A DNA stretch of 64,000 nt from CAIYXB01 sp038146805. Lineage in GTDB: Bacteria > Cyanobacteriota > Vampirovibrionia > LMEP-6097. How positions within the stretch are numbered: the first letter of the stretch is position 1; each line of letters starts with the position of its first letter. The stretch is taken from assembly GCA_038146805.1 (NCBI GenBank), contig JAYQSH010000005.1, positions 977,517 to 1,041,516 on the forward strand, read 5' to 3'. Positions 8,878 to 19,065 of the stretch are shown piece by piece. Made by a program: the position numbers and the translations under genes. The notes under the pieces are model-generated. The model did not search any database, was not told the DNA's origin, and was given only the letters and a program-made list of their open reading frames with translations.

Positions 8878-9774
8878 ATGGCAAACCAAAAAGAAATTAG
8901 AGTAAAAATCTCTTCTACTAAAAAAACAATGAAGATTACTTCAGCAATGAAGCTTGTTGCTGCAGCGAAGGTAAACAAAATGCAAAAAATCTTAATGCAA
9001 GCAAGACCTTATGCAAGTAAAGTAAAAGAGATATTTTTAAATCTTGAAGCAACTTTATCAGAAGACGAAAAGTTAGCCATTAAACTTTTAGCTCCAAAAA
9101 CATCACAAAACACTGTTTTACTTGTTGCTATAAGTTCTGATAGAGGTTTGTGTGGAGCTTATAATACAAATATCATTAAAGCTACTGCAAAAAGAATCGA
9201 CTCATTATTAGCCGAAAACAAAAAAGTAAAACTTATTACAGTTGGCAGAAAAGCAAAGTCAGCTTTTCAGAAGCAAAGCTATATAGATAAAGGTGTTGAG
9301 GTCATGGAATCATTTTTGAATTTGAGTTCTATTCCAACTGTGGCTGAAGCGAATTTAATTGCCTCAAAAGCTATTGCAGCTTATGAAAGTGATGAGGTAG
9401 ATAAAGTGGAAATCATTTCTACAAAATTTATTTCATTGGTTGCAAGTAATGTTGAAATCAATAACTTTTTACCAGTTGAAAAAGAAAAAGAAGATAGTCA
9501 AGCTCTACATGTTGATCCATTGGTTTACTTAGAACCAAGTGCTCAAGAGCTTATTGAGGCTACTTTGCCAATGTATACTCAAAATATTTTGTATCAATCT
9601 TTGCTCGAAGCAACTACTAGTGAACTTGCTGCAAGAATGACAGCAATGAGTAATGCAACAAATAACGCAAAAGAATTTATACGTAAGTTAGTACTTGCTT
9701 ATAACAAAGCTCGTCAAGCAGGTATTACTCAAGAGATTTCTGAAATTGTTGGTGGTGCTGCTGCACTTGAGTAA
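8878..9774 (+). CDS. atpG: F1Fo ATP synthase gamma subunit
   Basis: The 298-residue protein starts MANQKEIRVKISSTKKTMKI, the typical N-terminal helix followed by TSAMKLVAAAKVNKMQ, and ends with the conserved EISEIVGGAAALE. Gamma is the central rotor stalk linking the c-ring to the alpha/beta hexamer. The ATG at 8878 is chosen over the TTG one codon upstream. It stands alone: no other atp genes flank it (murQ before, pyrimidine phosphorylase 9 nt after), so the ATP synthase genes appear to be dispersed in this genome. Confidence 0.95.
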   Translation: MANQKEIRVKISSTKKTMKITSAMKLVAAAKVNKMQKILMQARPYASKVKEIFLNLEATLSEDEKLAIKLLAPKTSQNTVLLVAISSDRGLCGAYNTNIIKATAKRIDSLLAENKKVKLITVGRKAKSAFQKQSYIDKGVEVMESFLNLSSIPTVAEANLIASKAIAAYESDEVDKVEIISTKFISLVASNVEINNFLPVEKEKEDSQALHVDPLVYLEPSAQELIEATLPMYTQNILYQSLLEATTSELAARMTAMSNATNNAKEFIRKLVLAYNKARQAGITQEISEIVGGAAALE

Positions 9775-9783
9775 ATTATAAAA

Positions 9784-11139
9784 ATGAATTTAGAGTTAAC
9801 GATGAATAGTAAACAAACACAAGATTCTATTGCAGCAAATCCAGCTATGATGCGTTTGATAGAAGACAAACGTCAAGGATTAACACACAGCACTGATGAT
9901 ATTTATTGGATGATAAATAATTTAAATGCAATTCCTGATTATCAATTAACAGCTTGGTTAATGGCAGTTTGTTTAAATGGTTTAGATGAGATAGAAACTC
10001 AAGAATTAACGCGTGCTATGGCCTATAGCGGGCATGTGTTGACTTTGCAAAGACATGCTGAATGTGACTTGGGTGGACCAAATAAAAGATCAGCAAATAG
10101 AGGTTTTGTTGATAAGCACTCTACTGGTGGCGTTGGTGATAAAGTGACAATTGCTTTAGCACCTTTGTTAGCTTCATTGGGTTTTAAAGTTTCAAAATTT
10201 TCAGGAAGGTCACTTGGGCATACTGGTGGCACTATTGATAAATTAGAAGCGATACCGGGTTTTAAAACCGATATATCAATGAAAGATTTTGAAAAACAAA
10301 TTGAAGATATTGGTATTTGTTTGGCGGGTCAAACATTAGAGTTTGCACCAGCAGACAAAAGGTTGTATTCACTTAGAGATCGCTCAGCAACAGTAGATTC
10401 GATTCCTTTGATTGCTTCAAGCGTAATGTCTAAAAAAATTGCTGGTGGTGCGGATGTGATTTTGCTTGATGTTAAAGTTGGCTCTGGTGCTTTTATGAAA
10501 GATTTGTCTTATGCAAAAAAACTTGCAAAACAAATGGTAGCTATTGGTAAAGGTCTCAATTTGAAAACTAGAGCCGTGATTACCAATATGGATCAGCCTT
10601 TGGGAGACACTGTTGGTAATGGTCTTGAGTTGATTGAAGCAATTGAATGTCTTGAAGGTAAAAATAAAGAGGGTGATTTTTATAATTTAATTTATGAATT
10701 AGCATCTTTATTAGTAAGTCCAGTGGAAGTGCGCGATGCTATTGACTCTGGTAAAGCTTACGTTAAATTACAAGAATGGGTAGAAGCTCAAGGTGGCGAC
10801 CTTGAAAAAGTAAAAGAAGCCAATACTGCAAAATTTAGTTTGGAAATAAAGTCAACCAAAGAAGCTTATGTGCAAGAATTAGATGCTTTAGCAGTGGGTA
10901 AAGCTGTGCATGAACTTGCTTACAAAGCACTTGAAGGTGGTAGCTATAATATTGACAATAGTGCGGGAGTAAAATTTAAAGCAAAAATTGGTGATAAAGT
11001 AATGCCCGGAGATTTACTCTTCACCGTTTTTGGTAATGTAGAAGCTGAAATGCAAGATTGTGCCGATAAAATTATTAGTGCTTATATTTTTTCTGAGAAA
11101 AAAGTTAAACAGCCTAAGTTAATTTATAAAACATATTGA
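9784..11139 (+). CDS. Thymidine/pyrimidine-nucleoside phosphorylase
   Basis: The 451-residue protein has the family signature SGRSLGHTGGTIDKLE and the phosphate-binding VDKHSTGGVGDK. MRLIEDKRQGLTHSTDDI is typical of the N-terminal alpha domain, and the C-terminal alpha/beta domain ends in a pyruvate-carboxylase-like fold (VMPGDLLFTVFG). It phosphorolyses thymidine or uridine to the base plus (deoxy)ribose-1-phosphate. Whether it is DeoA or Pdp is not decidable by eye. It begins 9 nt after atpG, probably co-transcribed, and overlaps the convergent glycosyltransferase gene by 16 nt. Confidence 0.92.
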   Translation: MNLELTMNSKQTQDSIAANPAMMRLIEDKRQGLTHSTDDIYWMINNLNAIPDYQLTAWLMAVCLNGLDEIETQELTRAMAYSGHVLTLQRHAECDLGGPNKRSANRGFVDKHSTGGVGDKVTIALAPLLASLGFKVSKFSGRSLGHTGGTIDKLEAIPGFKTDISMKDFEKQIEDIGICLAGQTLEFAPADKRLYSLRDRSATVDSIPLIASSVMSKKIAGGADVILLDVKVGSGAFMKDLSYAKKLAKQMVAIGKGLNLKTRAVITNMDQPLGDTVGNGLELIEAIECLEGKNKEGDFYNLIYELASLLVSPVEVRDAIDSGKAYVKLQEWVEAQGGDLEKVKEANTAKFSLEIKSTKEAYVQELDALAVGKAVHELAYKALEGGSYNIDNSAGVKFKAKIGDKVMPGDLLFTVFGNVEAEMQDCADKIISAYIFSEKKVKQPKLIYKTY

Positions 11140-12800
11140 AGCTTTTGCTTTGAAATTTTCACATAAGTGTAAACATTGTTTTGTTTAACGGTAGTATATT
11201 GAATTGCGTGATTTTGAGTTTGTTTTTCAAATTGTTTTAAAAGTTTAGTAAATAGTACCAAGTAAATTTCTTGATTATCTTTTTTTATTAATTCTTTTAA
11301 GTCTTTAATGCTGGTTTTTTTTATAATTCTTTTGCCATAAAAACTAAAACGACTTGGATGTGAAGCATAGCTGTAAAGTTTTTCATCATCTTTAAGGTTT
11401 TGCATAAATGCTTTTGCTTCACCATCTCGGTAAATGGCAAAAGGTTTGATTAACAGTGGCGTAAAAAAACTTAAGCATAAAAAATTAGCGCTAGCAAAAA
11501 ATATAAAAGAGATTTTTGCTTTTGAAAAAACACTTGTTAAAGCAATCGCAGTGCAGGCTATATAGATTGAACATATGATAATCACCGGTAGCACTAAAGA
11601 ATTAGCTTCTATTACACTAAGACTTTGCTTGATTTTACTAAAATAAATAAACAAAAAGCTGACAACTGTAATAAGAAAAGCAACTAAGCCCCAAAATAGA
11701 CCAAGGTTTTTTGAATTGTGGCTTTTGCTAATTACAAAGCGTGCTTGCCACCAACGAGCGATAAGCAATGCTAAAGGTAAAAATATCGGCAATATATAAG
11801 TTGGTAATTTAGTTTTAGCAATACTAAAAAATATAAATGTGATTATAATCCAAACCAAACAAAAATTACTCATTTGTTTTTGTCTCTGTTTTTCAGATTT
11901 CAAGCTAAAAGAGCCACTGTCATTGTTTTGTGCCACAAGACTTTGAATTAAAAAAAAAGACCATGGAAAAAGCCCGGCAAAAATAACCGGAATATAAAAC
12001 CAAATAGGTGCACCATGAGAACTATGTGGTTTAAAAAACCGACTAAGATTATCGCTTAAAAAGAATGTTTGGCTAAACGCTCCATTAGTAGCGTAATCTA
12101 CTAAAAAATACCATGGCAAGTTTATTGCAAGTAAAATTAATATGCCTAAAAAGATTTCAATTTTAAAACTGCGCAAGAAAAAACTTAGATGTTTTTGTAA
12201 AAATAAAAATACTGAGATGATTGACACTGGCAATACGATTGCGATAGGTCCTTTTGTGAGTATGCCAAAAGCCATAGCCACAAATGCAAGTAACAACCAG
12301 ATAGAAATTTTATGTTCATTATTATTTTCTGTGCTTATTCGGTATTTGGTTTGGTCATAAGCAACAAAAAAACAAATTAAAGATGCACTAATTAAAAAAT
12401 TCAAAAGCATATCTGTAATTGAAAGTTTTGCCGCTATGAAAATGCCAATGCTTGACATTGTAATGATGGCTGTAATGATGCCTACTGAATTTAAGGAACC
12501 AAAAATAAAAGCTAAACTAACCAATCCAGCTCCAGCTAGAATTGATATTAATCTTGCGGCAAACTCATTGATGCCAAAGGCTTTAAATGAAAGTGCTTCA
12601 AGCCAATAAAACAAAACTGGTTTAACTAAACGTGGTACTGCATCTAAGTATGGAACAATAAAATTGCTCTGGCTGAGCATCTCTCGTGCTGTTTCTGCGT
12701 AGCGCGGTTCATCAGGGCTAATAAGAGGATAAGACCATGTGAACAAAGCAAAAAATATTGCTGATACACAAAAGAAAATCAGAGAAGCAAATAAAGTCAT
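11124..12800 (-). CDS. ArnT-like membrane glycosyltransferase (GT-C fold)
   Basis: The 558-residue polytopic protein has about 11-12 hydrophobic segments. The first extracytoplasmic loop carries SPDEPRYAETAREML, the catalytic Asp-Glu pair region of PMT/ArnT enzymes, followed by DAVPRLVKPVLFYWLEA. These transfer sugars from polyprenyl phosphate to lipid A or other acceptors. The C-terminal ~90 residues form a soluble domain (EAKAFMQNLKDDEKLYSY). The acceptor is not known. It lies 1 nt downstream of lepB and is likely co-transcribed. Confidence 0.85.
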   Translation of the reverse strand: MTLFASLIFFCVSAIFFALFTWSYPLISPDEPRYAETAREMLSQSNFIVPYLDAVPRLVKPVLFYWLEALSFKAFGINEFAARLISILAGAGLVSLAFIFGSLNSVGIITAIITMSSIGIFIAAKLSITDMLLNFLISASLICFFVAYDQTKYRISTENNNEHKISIWLLLAFVAMAFGILTKGPIAIVLPVSIISVFLFLQKHLSFFLRSFKIEIFLGILILLAINLPWYFLVDYATNGAFSQTFFLSDNLSRFFKPHSSHGAPIWFYIPVIFAGLFPWSFFLIQSLVAQNNDSGSFSLKSEKQRQKQMSNFCLVWIIITFIFFSIAKTKLPTYILPIFLPLALLIARWWQARFVISKSHNSKNLGLFWGLVAFLITVVSFLFIYFSKIKQSLSVIEANSLVLPVIIICSIYIACTAIALTSVFSKAKISFIFFASANFLCLSFFTPLLIKPFAIYRDGEAKAFMQNLKDDEKLYSYASHPSRFSFYGKRIIKKTSIKDLKELIKKDNQEIYLVLFTKLLKQFEKQTQNHAIQYTTVKQNNVYTYVKISKQKLQYVL

Positions 12801-12801
12801 G

Positions 12802-13575
12802 TTAGATTTTTCTTTCTATTTCAATTACTTCAGATTTTTCATCGAGAGGTCTATAAATTAAAAATGCCGCTCTGCCGATTACTCTATCTTTTTTGAGTAA
12901 ACCCCAATAGTGACTATCATAGCTGTAGTTTCTGTTATCACCTAGTACGTAATAATAACCCGGTGGTACTTCGATTTCTTCGGTGCTATACTCAGGTAAG
13001 TAATCAATACTATTGCGGTGATAAGGCTCATAGAGTGGGTTTCCGTTTATAAAGACTCCTTGGTTTTTTACAACTTTTACTTTGTCGCCGGGGATGCCAA
13101 TAATTCTTTTTATATACGCTTCTGGTTGCGGCAAAAATGGCAAGCCAGTGAGTCGAGCAAATAAATGAAATGGATCGTTCTTAATTACTTCTTCTCCATC
13201 TTTTGCAGTTGCTGGCGGATAAAAAATAACAATGTCACCACGATTATATTGGCTTTTGAAAATTCGAGAAATTTTTTCAACACAAAGTTTGTCATCTTTG
13301 AATAATGTCGGTTCCATACTTTCTGAAGGAATATATCTAAACTCACCAATTCCAGTTCTAATTAAAATTAATAAAACAATAATGACAAAACTTTGTGCTG
13401 TAATTTCGGTGATTAGCCAAGATCTCCATTTTGAATATTTATAATATTTTTTCCAGCTATGGTCTTCTTCTTCTGCTGGTTTTTCTCTGGCTGGTCGATT
13501 CCAATTAAACAGATCTAAAAAACCTTCTTTGAATCCATGTGTAAGAGCATTAAGTGTATTAACGATTTCGTCCAT
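12802..13575 (-). CDS. lepB: Signal peptidase I
   Basis: The 257-residue protein has one clear membrane helix (about residues 58-75). The catalytic Ser lies in FRYIPSESMEPTLF (Ser86), the Lys in YIKRIIGIPGDKV (Lys156) and the third box in YVLGDNRNYSYDSHYWG. It removes signal peptides from exported proteins. The ~50-residue hydrophilic N-terminal extension (NWNRPAREKPAEEEDHSWKK) is unusual, and similar extensions are known in some cyanobacterial enzymes. It is first in a two-gene operon with the ArnT-like gene. Confidence 0.95.
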   Translation of the reverse strand: MDEIVNTLNALTHGFKEGFLDLFNWNRPAREKPAEEEDHSWKKYYKYSKWRSWLITEITAQSFVIIVLLILIRTGIGEFRYIPSESMEPTLFKDDKLCVEKISRIFKSQYNRGDIVIFYPPATAKDGEEVIKNDPFHLFARLTGLPFLPQPEAYIKRIIGIPGDKVKVVKNQGVFINGNPLYEPYHRNSIDYLPEYSTEEIEVPPGYYYVLGDNRNYSYDSHYWGLLKKDRVIGRAAFLIYRPLDEKSEVIEIERKI

Positions 13576-13978
13576 CTTTGTAAATAAGTTTAAACACTAA
13601 AAGCAAAAATGTCTTTAAAAAAATGAAAAAGTTTTAAAAATTTCTTATTTTACGCTAGCTGAATTTTTGTTATCTTAAAAGAATTTCTGTTTTAGTCGCT
13701 ACACCGTCTTATCATGTTGAACGAGTTTTTAGAAAACATAAAAGAGCAAGAGATCTTACTGTAGATGAAAGTAAAACCCAAAGACCGGAATCAGAATATC
13801 AACTTCTGCTTAGAAATCCAGAATTTAAAAAAAAATTAGAATCATTTCAAAGCTCTGTAAATAATTTATATCAAGAGCTCCCAGTAACAATGCTTGATAG
13901 TCCGTTGCAGAAGAAAAAAACTTCGATTAAATTTGCTAATTATAATGGGACTGATTCCAAACCCCATTTTGAATTTTA

Positions 13979-15018
13979 TAAACTGATGCTCTAAACTCCA
14001 CCTAAGCCAAAAATCTCATACTAAAAAACCACGTAAAGAAATCTCCTCATTATCAATTACCATATTATGAAAACAAGCATAAATATGCATTAAATGTTCA
14101 AGATTGACAATCTTTTTTGTGGTGCACCAAGTTTTACGACTGAGCCTTTTTACATTGTCGCGAAACATAGCGGCACTATGATTCAAGCTAAAAAGCGGAT
14201 CCCAACCAGTTGCCTTGAGCTCACCTTGCCCCACGACACAGCCACGCCTCCCTTTGTATGACAGTGTTGTAGCGCCTGCAAAAAATTCTTGAATGAGCGC
14301 AGGGTAATGCCATGATTTATCAGAAATAAATTGCGTTAATTTGTTACAACAAGCTTGAAGTTCACTAAACATTTTGCGCAGTGTTTTTTTGCGCTCACAA
14401 CTACGTGCGCCATATTTTTTCTTGGCAATTTCAGCCAAATGCCCTTTAGCGCGAATTTTGCCAACGTTTACGCTTAATATTTTTCTGCTTTGCATTTCAA
14501 CGGCAATTGCCATTGTCAAAGGCTTACACTTAGTGTGTTCAAAGCTTTCCATTTCATCAAAAACCAAATCTGTAATCGGCGTGATTTCTTCGCGGGATTT
14601 GGCTAATTTTTTTCTTGCACAAAAACCCAAGCGCACTAATCTTCTAGAAATTGTGCGAGGTACGACGCTTAGTACAAGCGCACAAGCGCGCTCCGAAAGC
14701 CCTTTGCAGAGTAGCTTAAAGCATGATTTATTGATATGTCTTTTTTGTAATCGGTAATCAAACCTAAGTGTCTGCTCAGAAAAATTTTTATTACAGCTTT
14801 TACAAAAAAATCTTTGTATGATTTTTCTATCTGACTTTCTGATATGTGTGCCTTTTTGATGACTTTTCTCTGTTTTTACAGCAGGGGCATGGGTATTGTT
14901 TCATTTTGAATCCTCCAAGTACAAAATATTAGACAATACTTGACTTTTTATGGGGGGTCAAAAGGCTTTTTTTGATGCTAATTAGGTTTTATTAGGTGGA
15001 GTTTAGAGCAGCAGTTAA
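13979..15018 (-). mobile_element. IS1-like insertion sequence (1040 bp), parent of the MITEs
   Basis: The terminal inverted repeats (TAAACTGATGCTCTAAACTC on the left) are flanked by a perfect 9-bp duplication TGAATTTTA at 13970-13978 and 15019-15027. Nine-base duplications are usual for IS1. The same termini bound the MITEs at 703, 15319 and 42017 and the repeat cassette at 41278. Confidence 0.9.
14016..14904 (-). pseudogene. IS1-like transposase, frame change after the zinc-finger start
   Basis: The minus strand starts ATG at 14904 with MKQYPCPCCKN. A frame change is then needed near 14876 (at TGTAAAAACAG) to continue as HIRKSDRKIIQRFFCKSCNK, then a HTH (GLSERACALVLSVVPRTISR) and the catalytic part from DEMESFEHTKCKPLTMAIAV to TWCTTKKIVNLEHL. 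Two Cys pairs form an InsA-type zinc finger. The frame change could be a mutation or programmed frameshifting on the A-run, as known for IS1 insAB'. The family call is moderately sure. Confidence 0.75.
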
Positions 15019-15318
15019 TGAATTTTAAAATACAGTGAAATGTTAAAATCACTAGCAAATGGGGTCAGAAATCAGTCCCACAAACGACCTTACGCTTAGC
15101 TTGTTTCACTGCGTGAAACTCACTAAGCGACGGTGTTTGATTCTTTTGTTAGGCGTGTCTAACCAAACCCTACTTATGCCCAAATCTAAAGACTCGAGAT
15201 ACTTATTACGGGTTTGGAAGCACGCCCATTTTAAAAAGTAGTTTAGAAAAATTCACTATAAAAGCATTAGATCAAATGTCTTTTGAAGATAAAAACCAAG
15301 CTTATGATTTATTAATTA

Positions 15319-15500
15319 TAAACTGATGCTCTAAACTCCACCTGAATCTTATAAAAGCCTTTAAAACAAAGATATATTAAAAGTTTTTTGATACATACAG
15401 CGCTACACTGTAAACACAAAATAAAATTGTCAAAAGTCTTTTAGTTATATTGGTTTTTTGAAGATTTATATTTTCAGGTGGAGTTTAGAGCATCAGTTAA
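15319..15500. mobile_element. 182-bp MITE of the IS1-like family
   Basis: Termini TAAACTGATGCTCTAAACTC and its complement are flanked by the 9-bp duplication TATTAATTA (15310-15318, 15501-15509). The interior is closely similar to the MITE at 42017-42199 and different from that at 703-888. No ORF. Confidence 0.92.
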
Positions 15501-15619
15501 TATTAATTAGTTTTAGTTCTAGTGTTGATGTAAGTGATAATGAACGATTAACAAATCTTTTTATTGAAGTTCTTCAAAATACTGCAAATAATATTTTTTG
15601 TCATAAACAATTAAAACAA

Positions 15620-16837
15620 GCCTAAAATCCAAACTTAATTTTAATTTCCTGGATTCTTAGCTTCATAGTTGAAGATTTAGCTTTTTAAGTATAACCAAAA
15701 TCTTAGAAAAATTTGTTAATTTTTGTTTTTCTGCATAGCAAAGCTAGGTGTTTCCACCTAAAAGATCTATGTACCCTCTAGCTCCCATTTATTGATTTTT
15801 AAGAGCTGTTAAAAACTTCTGCTGGTGTTTTGTAATTTAGGCTTCTTCTCGGTCTGTTGTTGAGTTTGTCAGCTATCTCATCAAGCTCTTTTTGAGTTAC
15901 TGATCTTAGATCGGTTCCTTTCGGCAAAAATCTTCTGATCTGCCTGTTCATATTTTCATTAGTGCCTCTTTGGAACGATGAGTACGGGTCAGCAAAAAAT
16001 ATTTCAATATCTAGATCTTTTGATATTGCTAAGTGACCAGTAAATTCTTTACCATTATCAAAAGTCATCGTGTTGAGTTTTTCTTTTGGCTCCGACTTGA
16101 ATAGTTCTACGGCAACTCTATGCATCTCAATCATTGACTTGTTTTCAAGCTTACCGATTTTAGTGTAACGAGCTGTTCTATCTACAAAAGTTGCGATCAC
16201 TCCCTTTTGATTTGCTCCAATTACAGTATCGCCTTCCCAGTCTCCAAGCCTAGATCTTTCTTCAACAATTTCTGGACGTTTTTGAATACCAACTCGACCT
16301 GGTATTCCACCTTTTTTGTGATTACCGGCTTTTCGTTTCTTAGGTTTTGAGCGTTTAAAGCGTAAAAGTTTCCAGAGCTGCTTGCTATGATTTTTAGGAG
16401 CATAGATGTAGTTGTATACCGAACCTCTAGAAACACTTTTTACATTAGGGTCTAACTTGCTCCTTCCGGCAATCTCATCAGGAGTCCAACCTAACTCCAG
16501 TTTTTCTTCAATATACCTTCCTATCTCTGGATCATCCAAAATAGGTCGTTTCTTTGTCTTGTTTTTTCGTTTTTTACTGGCTTCTTGAGCCTTGGAGGCA
16601 CTATATTTGCCGAAATATGAGTTTCTTTTAACCTCTTGGCTGATAGCAGCTTCAGAACAGTGTAAAAATTCTGCTACTTTTTGCCTTGTAATGGTGAAGC
16701 CGTTTTCGGTGATCTCTATTACTGTCCGTGCTGCTTCGTCAAAGTGTTTAAAACTTCGTTTTTTGCTCATAGTTTGTTTTCCTTTCAGCTATACAACTAT
16801 GAGCTTTTTGACGTTTTTACGTTATTTTGAATCTAGT
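15620..16837 (-). mobile_element. IS30-family insertion sequence, copy A (1218 bp)
   Basis: It is identical over 1218 bp, apart from scattered differences, to copy B at 35338-36555 in the opposite orientation. That comparison fixes the ends at GCCTAAAATCC and GAATCTAGTT. No clear target duplication is visible. It carries one transposase gene. Confidence 0.9.
15799..16770 (-). CDS. IS30-family transposase (copy A)
   Basis: The 323-residue protein is intact. The N-terminal HTH region includes ITRQKVAEFLHCSEAAISQE; the DDE catalytic domain has GDWEGDTVIGA (first Asp), MTFDNGKEFTGH (second Asp) and the RGTNENMNRQIRRFLPKGTD region (Glu). It differs from copy B by Ala for Thr in HRVAVELF. The start has a good AAGGAAAA ribosome site. 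Confidence 0.96.
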   Translation of the reverse strand: MSKKRSFKHFDEAARTVIEITENGFTITRQKVAEFLHCSEAAISQEVKRNSYFGKYSASKAQEASKKRKNKTKKRPILDDPEIGRYIEEKLELGWTPDEIAGRSKLDPNVKSVSRGSVYNYIYAPKNHSKQLWKLLRFKRSKPKKRKAGNHKKGGIPGRVGIQKRPEIVEERSRLGDWEGDTVIGANQKGVIATFVDRTARYTKIGKLENKSMIEMHRVAVELFKSEPKEKLNTMTFDNGKEFTGHLAISKDLDIEIFFADPYSSFQRGTNENMNRQIRRFLPKGTDLRSVTQKELDEIADKLNNRPRRSLNYKTPAEVFNSS

Positions 16838-17124
16838 TGATGGATTCCAATATCAATTGCAACTCTGCTTGATTTGAGCCTGAAATACCTCTAAAGGTGT
16901 TTTCCATTTTAGCCTTTTTCTGGGTCTAGTGTTTAAAAGATGAATATAGTGCTGTAGATCTTCCTCTGAAAGGGTATTTAGATCAGTGCCTTTTGGAATG
17001 AATTGCCTTAAAAGTCCTATGAGATTCTCAATACTTCCTTTTTGCCAAGGGCTGTATGGTTTAGCAAAATACACCGTTGATCCCCTCTTGATATATTAAA
17101 CAAGTAAGTCTAAGGAGGATTGCA

Positions 17125-17415
17125 ATGAAAGGTGTAAAAGTAAGCGAAGAGAATTGGTCTGACATATTAAAGCGAGTCAAAGATGGTGAGAGAGTAACAG
17201 AAGTAGCAGCAGAGTTTGGTATTAGTACTAAAACTATTTACAACAGGCTAAGCTCAAAAACAAATACTGACAGCTCAGCACTTGAAATGAGTCGCTTAAG
17301 ACGAGAAAACAAAGCTCTAAAAGAGCTTGTTGGCAAAATTACTCTTGATCTTAGCAAGAAAAAAAGAGATTTAGTTGAAAAATATTTATGTAAAACTTTA
17401 AACAAAACTTTTTAA
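17125..17415 (+). CDS. IS3-family transposase OrfA
   Basis: The 96-residue HTH protein (VTEVAAEFGISTKTIYNRLS) is followed by a leucine-zipper-like helix (MSRLRRENKALKELVGKITL). It is preceded by a perfect TAAGGAGG ribosome site. An A-rich AAAAAAAG run at 17359-17366 resembles the slippery site used for OrfAB fusion, but the overlapping frame is closed here, so the element looks dead. Confidence 0.9.
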   Translation: MKGVKVSEENWSDILKRVKDGERVTEVAAEFGISTKTIYNRLSSKTNTDSSALEMSRLRRENKALKELVGKITLDLSKKKRDLVEKYLCKTLNKTF

Positions 17416-18193
17416 CAGAGCTAGTACAAATTTCAAGATCAAGCATCTACTATGATCACAAACTTCCAGCAAGAGATTTAGAATTTTTCTCCACCGTTGT
17501 CACAGTAATGAAACAACATCCAGCTTATGGAACTGAAAGAATAGCTTTAAATCTAAGTGTTAGTAAGCAAAAAGTTCATAGGATAAAACAGAAATTTAAT
17601 CTTTATCCAATTAAATCAAAACGAAAACCAAAGAAGAAAAGAGATTTAGGCAAGGATCATAGTTCTCACTCAAATTTAATCAAAGACCTTACTGTAATTG
17701 CTCCAAGAACTGTTTACGCAAGTGATTTTACTTACATACCATTTGAAGGAAAATTTGTTTACTTAGCAACAGTCATAGACCTTTTACACGAGAGATAGTT
17801 GGCTGGCAGGTATCCAGAAGGCACACAGCAAGCATGATTAAAGAGGCTCTGCTTGATTCAATACAACGTACTGGTCAAACTCCAGATTTGATTCATTCAG
17901 ATCAAGGCAGTGAGTACAAATCAAAAGAGTATCAAAACTTTTTAAAAGCAAATCAGATCAAATGTTCAATGAGCTCAAAAGCTTCACCATGGCAAAATGG
18001 TTTTCAAGAATCTTTTTATGGCAGCTTTAAAGAGGAACTTGATAGTACAAAAGAATTTGAAAATCTTGGTGAGTTAATTGAAGCTATTCATCAAACTATT
18101 AACTATTACAACAAAGATAGAATTCATACTGTTTTAAAAACATCACCTGCTAAGTTTTTTCAAAATCATCAGAAGTTAAAAATGCAAGCTTAG
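17394..18193 (+). pseudogene. IS3-family transposase OrfB, frameshifted
   Basis: An rve-type integrase core is present: MKQHPAYGTERIALNLSVSK, TVYASDFTYIPFEGKFVYLA (first Asp), LIHSDQGSEYKSKEY (second Asp), SPWQNGFQESFYGSFKEEL (Glu). A one-base shift at about 17785 breaks VIDLFTREIVGW into VIDLLHER-stop; the rest continues in another frame from about 17798. No start codon in frame after the stop at 17391. Confidence 0.9.
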
Positions 18194-19065
18194 AAATTGT
18201 TGTTTTGAAAAGTTAGGGGTTGACACGTCATTTTTGTCTTTTCTTCAATTTCTTTATGCTTTGCAAACTCTGTTCCGTTATCGTAAGTAACTGAAATCCT
18301 AAGTTCTTCTGGTATCTCTTTAAAATATTCTTCAGTAGCTTTTAAAACTGATTCAGCTTTTTTGTTTGGTAACTTTTTAGCTAAGACAAGACCACTTTTT
18401 CTTTCTAGATTAAGAACAATACATTCTTTTTACCATGAGCACCTATCATAGTGTCGCCTTCCCAGTGACCAAATTCAAGCCTCTCATTGGCTTCTATCTT
18501 TCTTTCATCAATTGATCTTTTATCAACAATGAATTCTGGGGTGGTCCTTTTCTTACGATATTTTTTACCTTTTCTTCTCAAGTAAATTTTTATTAAATCA
18601 GGTCTTTTGGTTTGTAGCCATGTATATATGGTTTGATGAGATAAAGCTTCGTTGCACTCTTCAGTCCATATCCCAGCAATTTGCTCTGGAGAATGGTAAG
18701 AAGTAATTTTTTCAATAACGAAGTTTTCAAGTAAGCTTTCATCAATAATTCTAGGATGATGGTTTGCAGTTCTTTTTCTTTCATGCATTAACTGCCAAGC
18801 TTCTTCAGCAACAAAATCACCATCAACAGAGTTATTGTTTACGCATCTGTAGACAACTGATTTATTTCTTCCTATGACAACAGCTATTTCTGCTGGATTA
18901 AGACCTTGATTTAGCAATGTCTCAATTCTAACTACTTCTTCCCAGGTCAAGTGACCCTTATATTTAAATGACATATCAGCCTCCTGTATTTACTACATTT
19001 CGGCTAAATCCTTAAAAGTTGCATTTCGGTTTGGAATTGTTCAGTTAAATTAATCTTTGGATTTT

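Larger units (their letters stand above)
13947..15227 (+). repeat. 232-bp structured repeat, interrupted by an IS1-like element
   Basis: Begins GGGACTGATTCC and ends GAAGCACGCCC. Subtracting the 1040-bp IS and one 9-bp duplication leaves 232 bp, exactly the length of the uninterrupted copy at 48460-48691. Confidence 0.92.
13659..15619 (+). pseudogene. Remnant of an unknown gene shredded by nested insertions
   Basis: An open frame with no start runs from 13659, reading SVLVATPSYHVERVFRKHKR and later ELPVTMLDSPLQKKKTSIKF, up to a 232-bp repeat at 13947. After the repeat (and the IS inside it) the frame resumes near 15229 as LEKFTIKALDQMSFEDKNQA until a MITE at 15319. It resumes again after the MITE (SSVDVSDNERLTNLFIEVLQ) to a stop at the IS30 edge. 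Removing the elements leaves one continuous ~160-residue Lys/Leu-rich C-terminal fragment. I do not recognise the protein. Confidence 0.6.
17074..18225 (+). mobile_element. IS3-family insertion sequence, degenerate
   Basis: Imperfect inverted ends (TTGATCCCCTC on the left; TGTCAACCCCTAA read from the right) surround orfA and orfB of an IS3/IS150-type element. It sits inside the transposase of another IS30. Target duplication is not clear. Confidence 0.8.
16853..18974 (-). pseudogene. Second IS30-type transposase, frameshifted and split by an IS3 element
   Basis: The 5' part (18974 to about 18236) encodes HLTWEEVVRIETLLNQGLNP, later RLEFGHWEGDTMIGAHGKKN, then shifts frame near 18420 and continues as ERKSGLVLAKKLPNKKAESV and TYDNGTEFAKHKEIEEK. 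After the IS3 (about 17074-18225) the gene resumes as VYFAKPYSPWQKGSIENLIG and ends at 16853. Joined, these make a normal ~320-residue IS30 DDE transposase unrelated in detail to copies A and B. It is inactive. Confidence 0.85.

Noticed and set aside
14374..14757. 127-residue ORF on the plus strand
   Set aside because: Antisense frame of the IS1-like transposase; composition is not protein-like.
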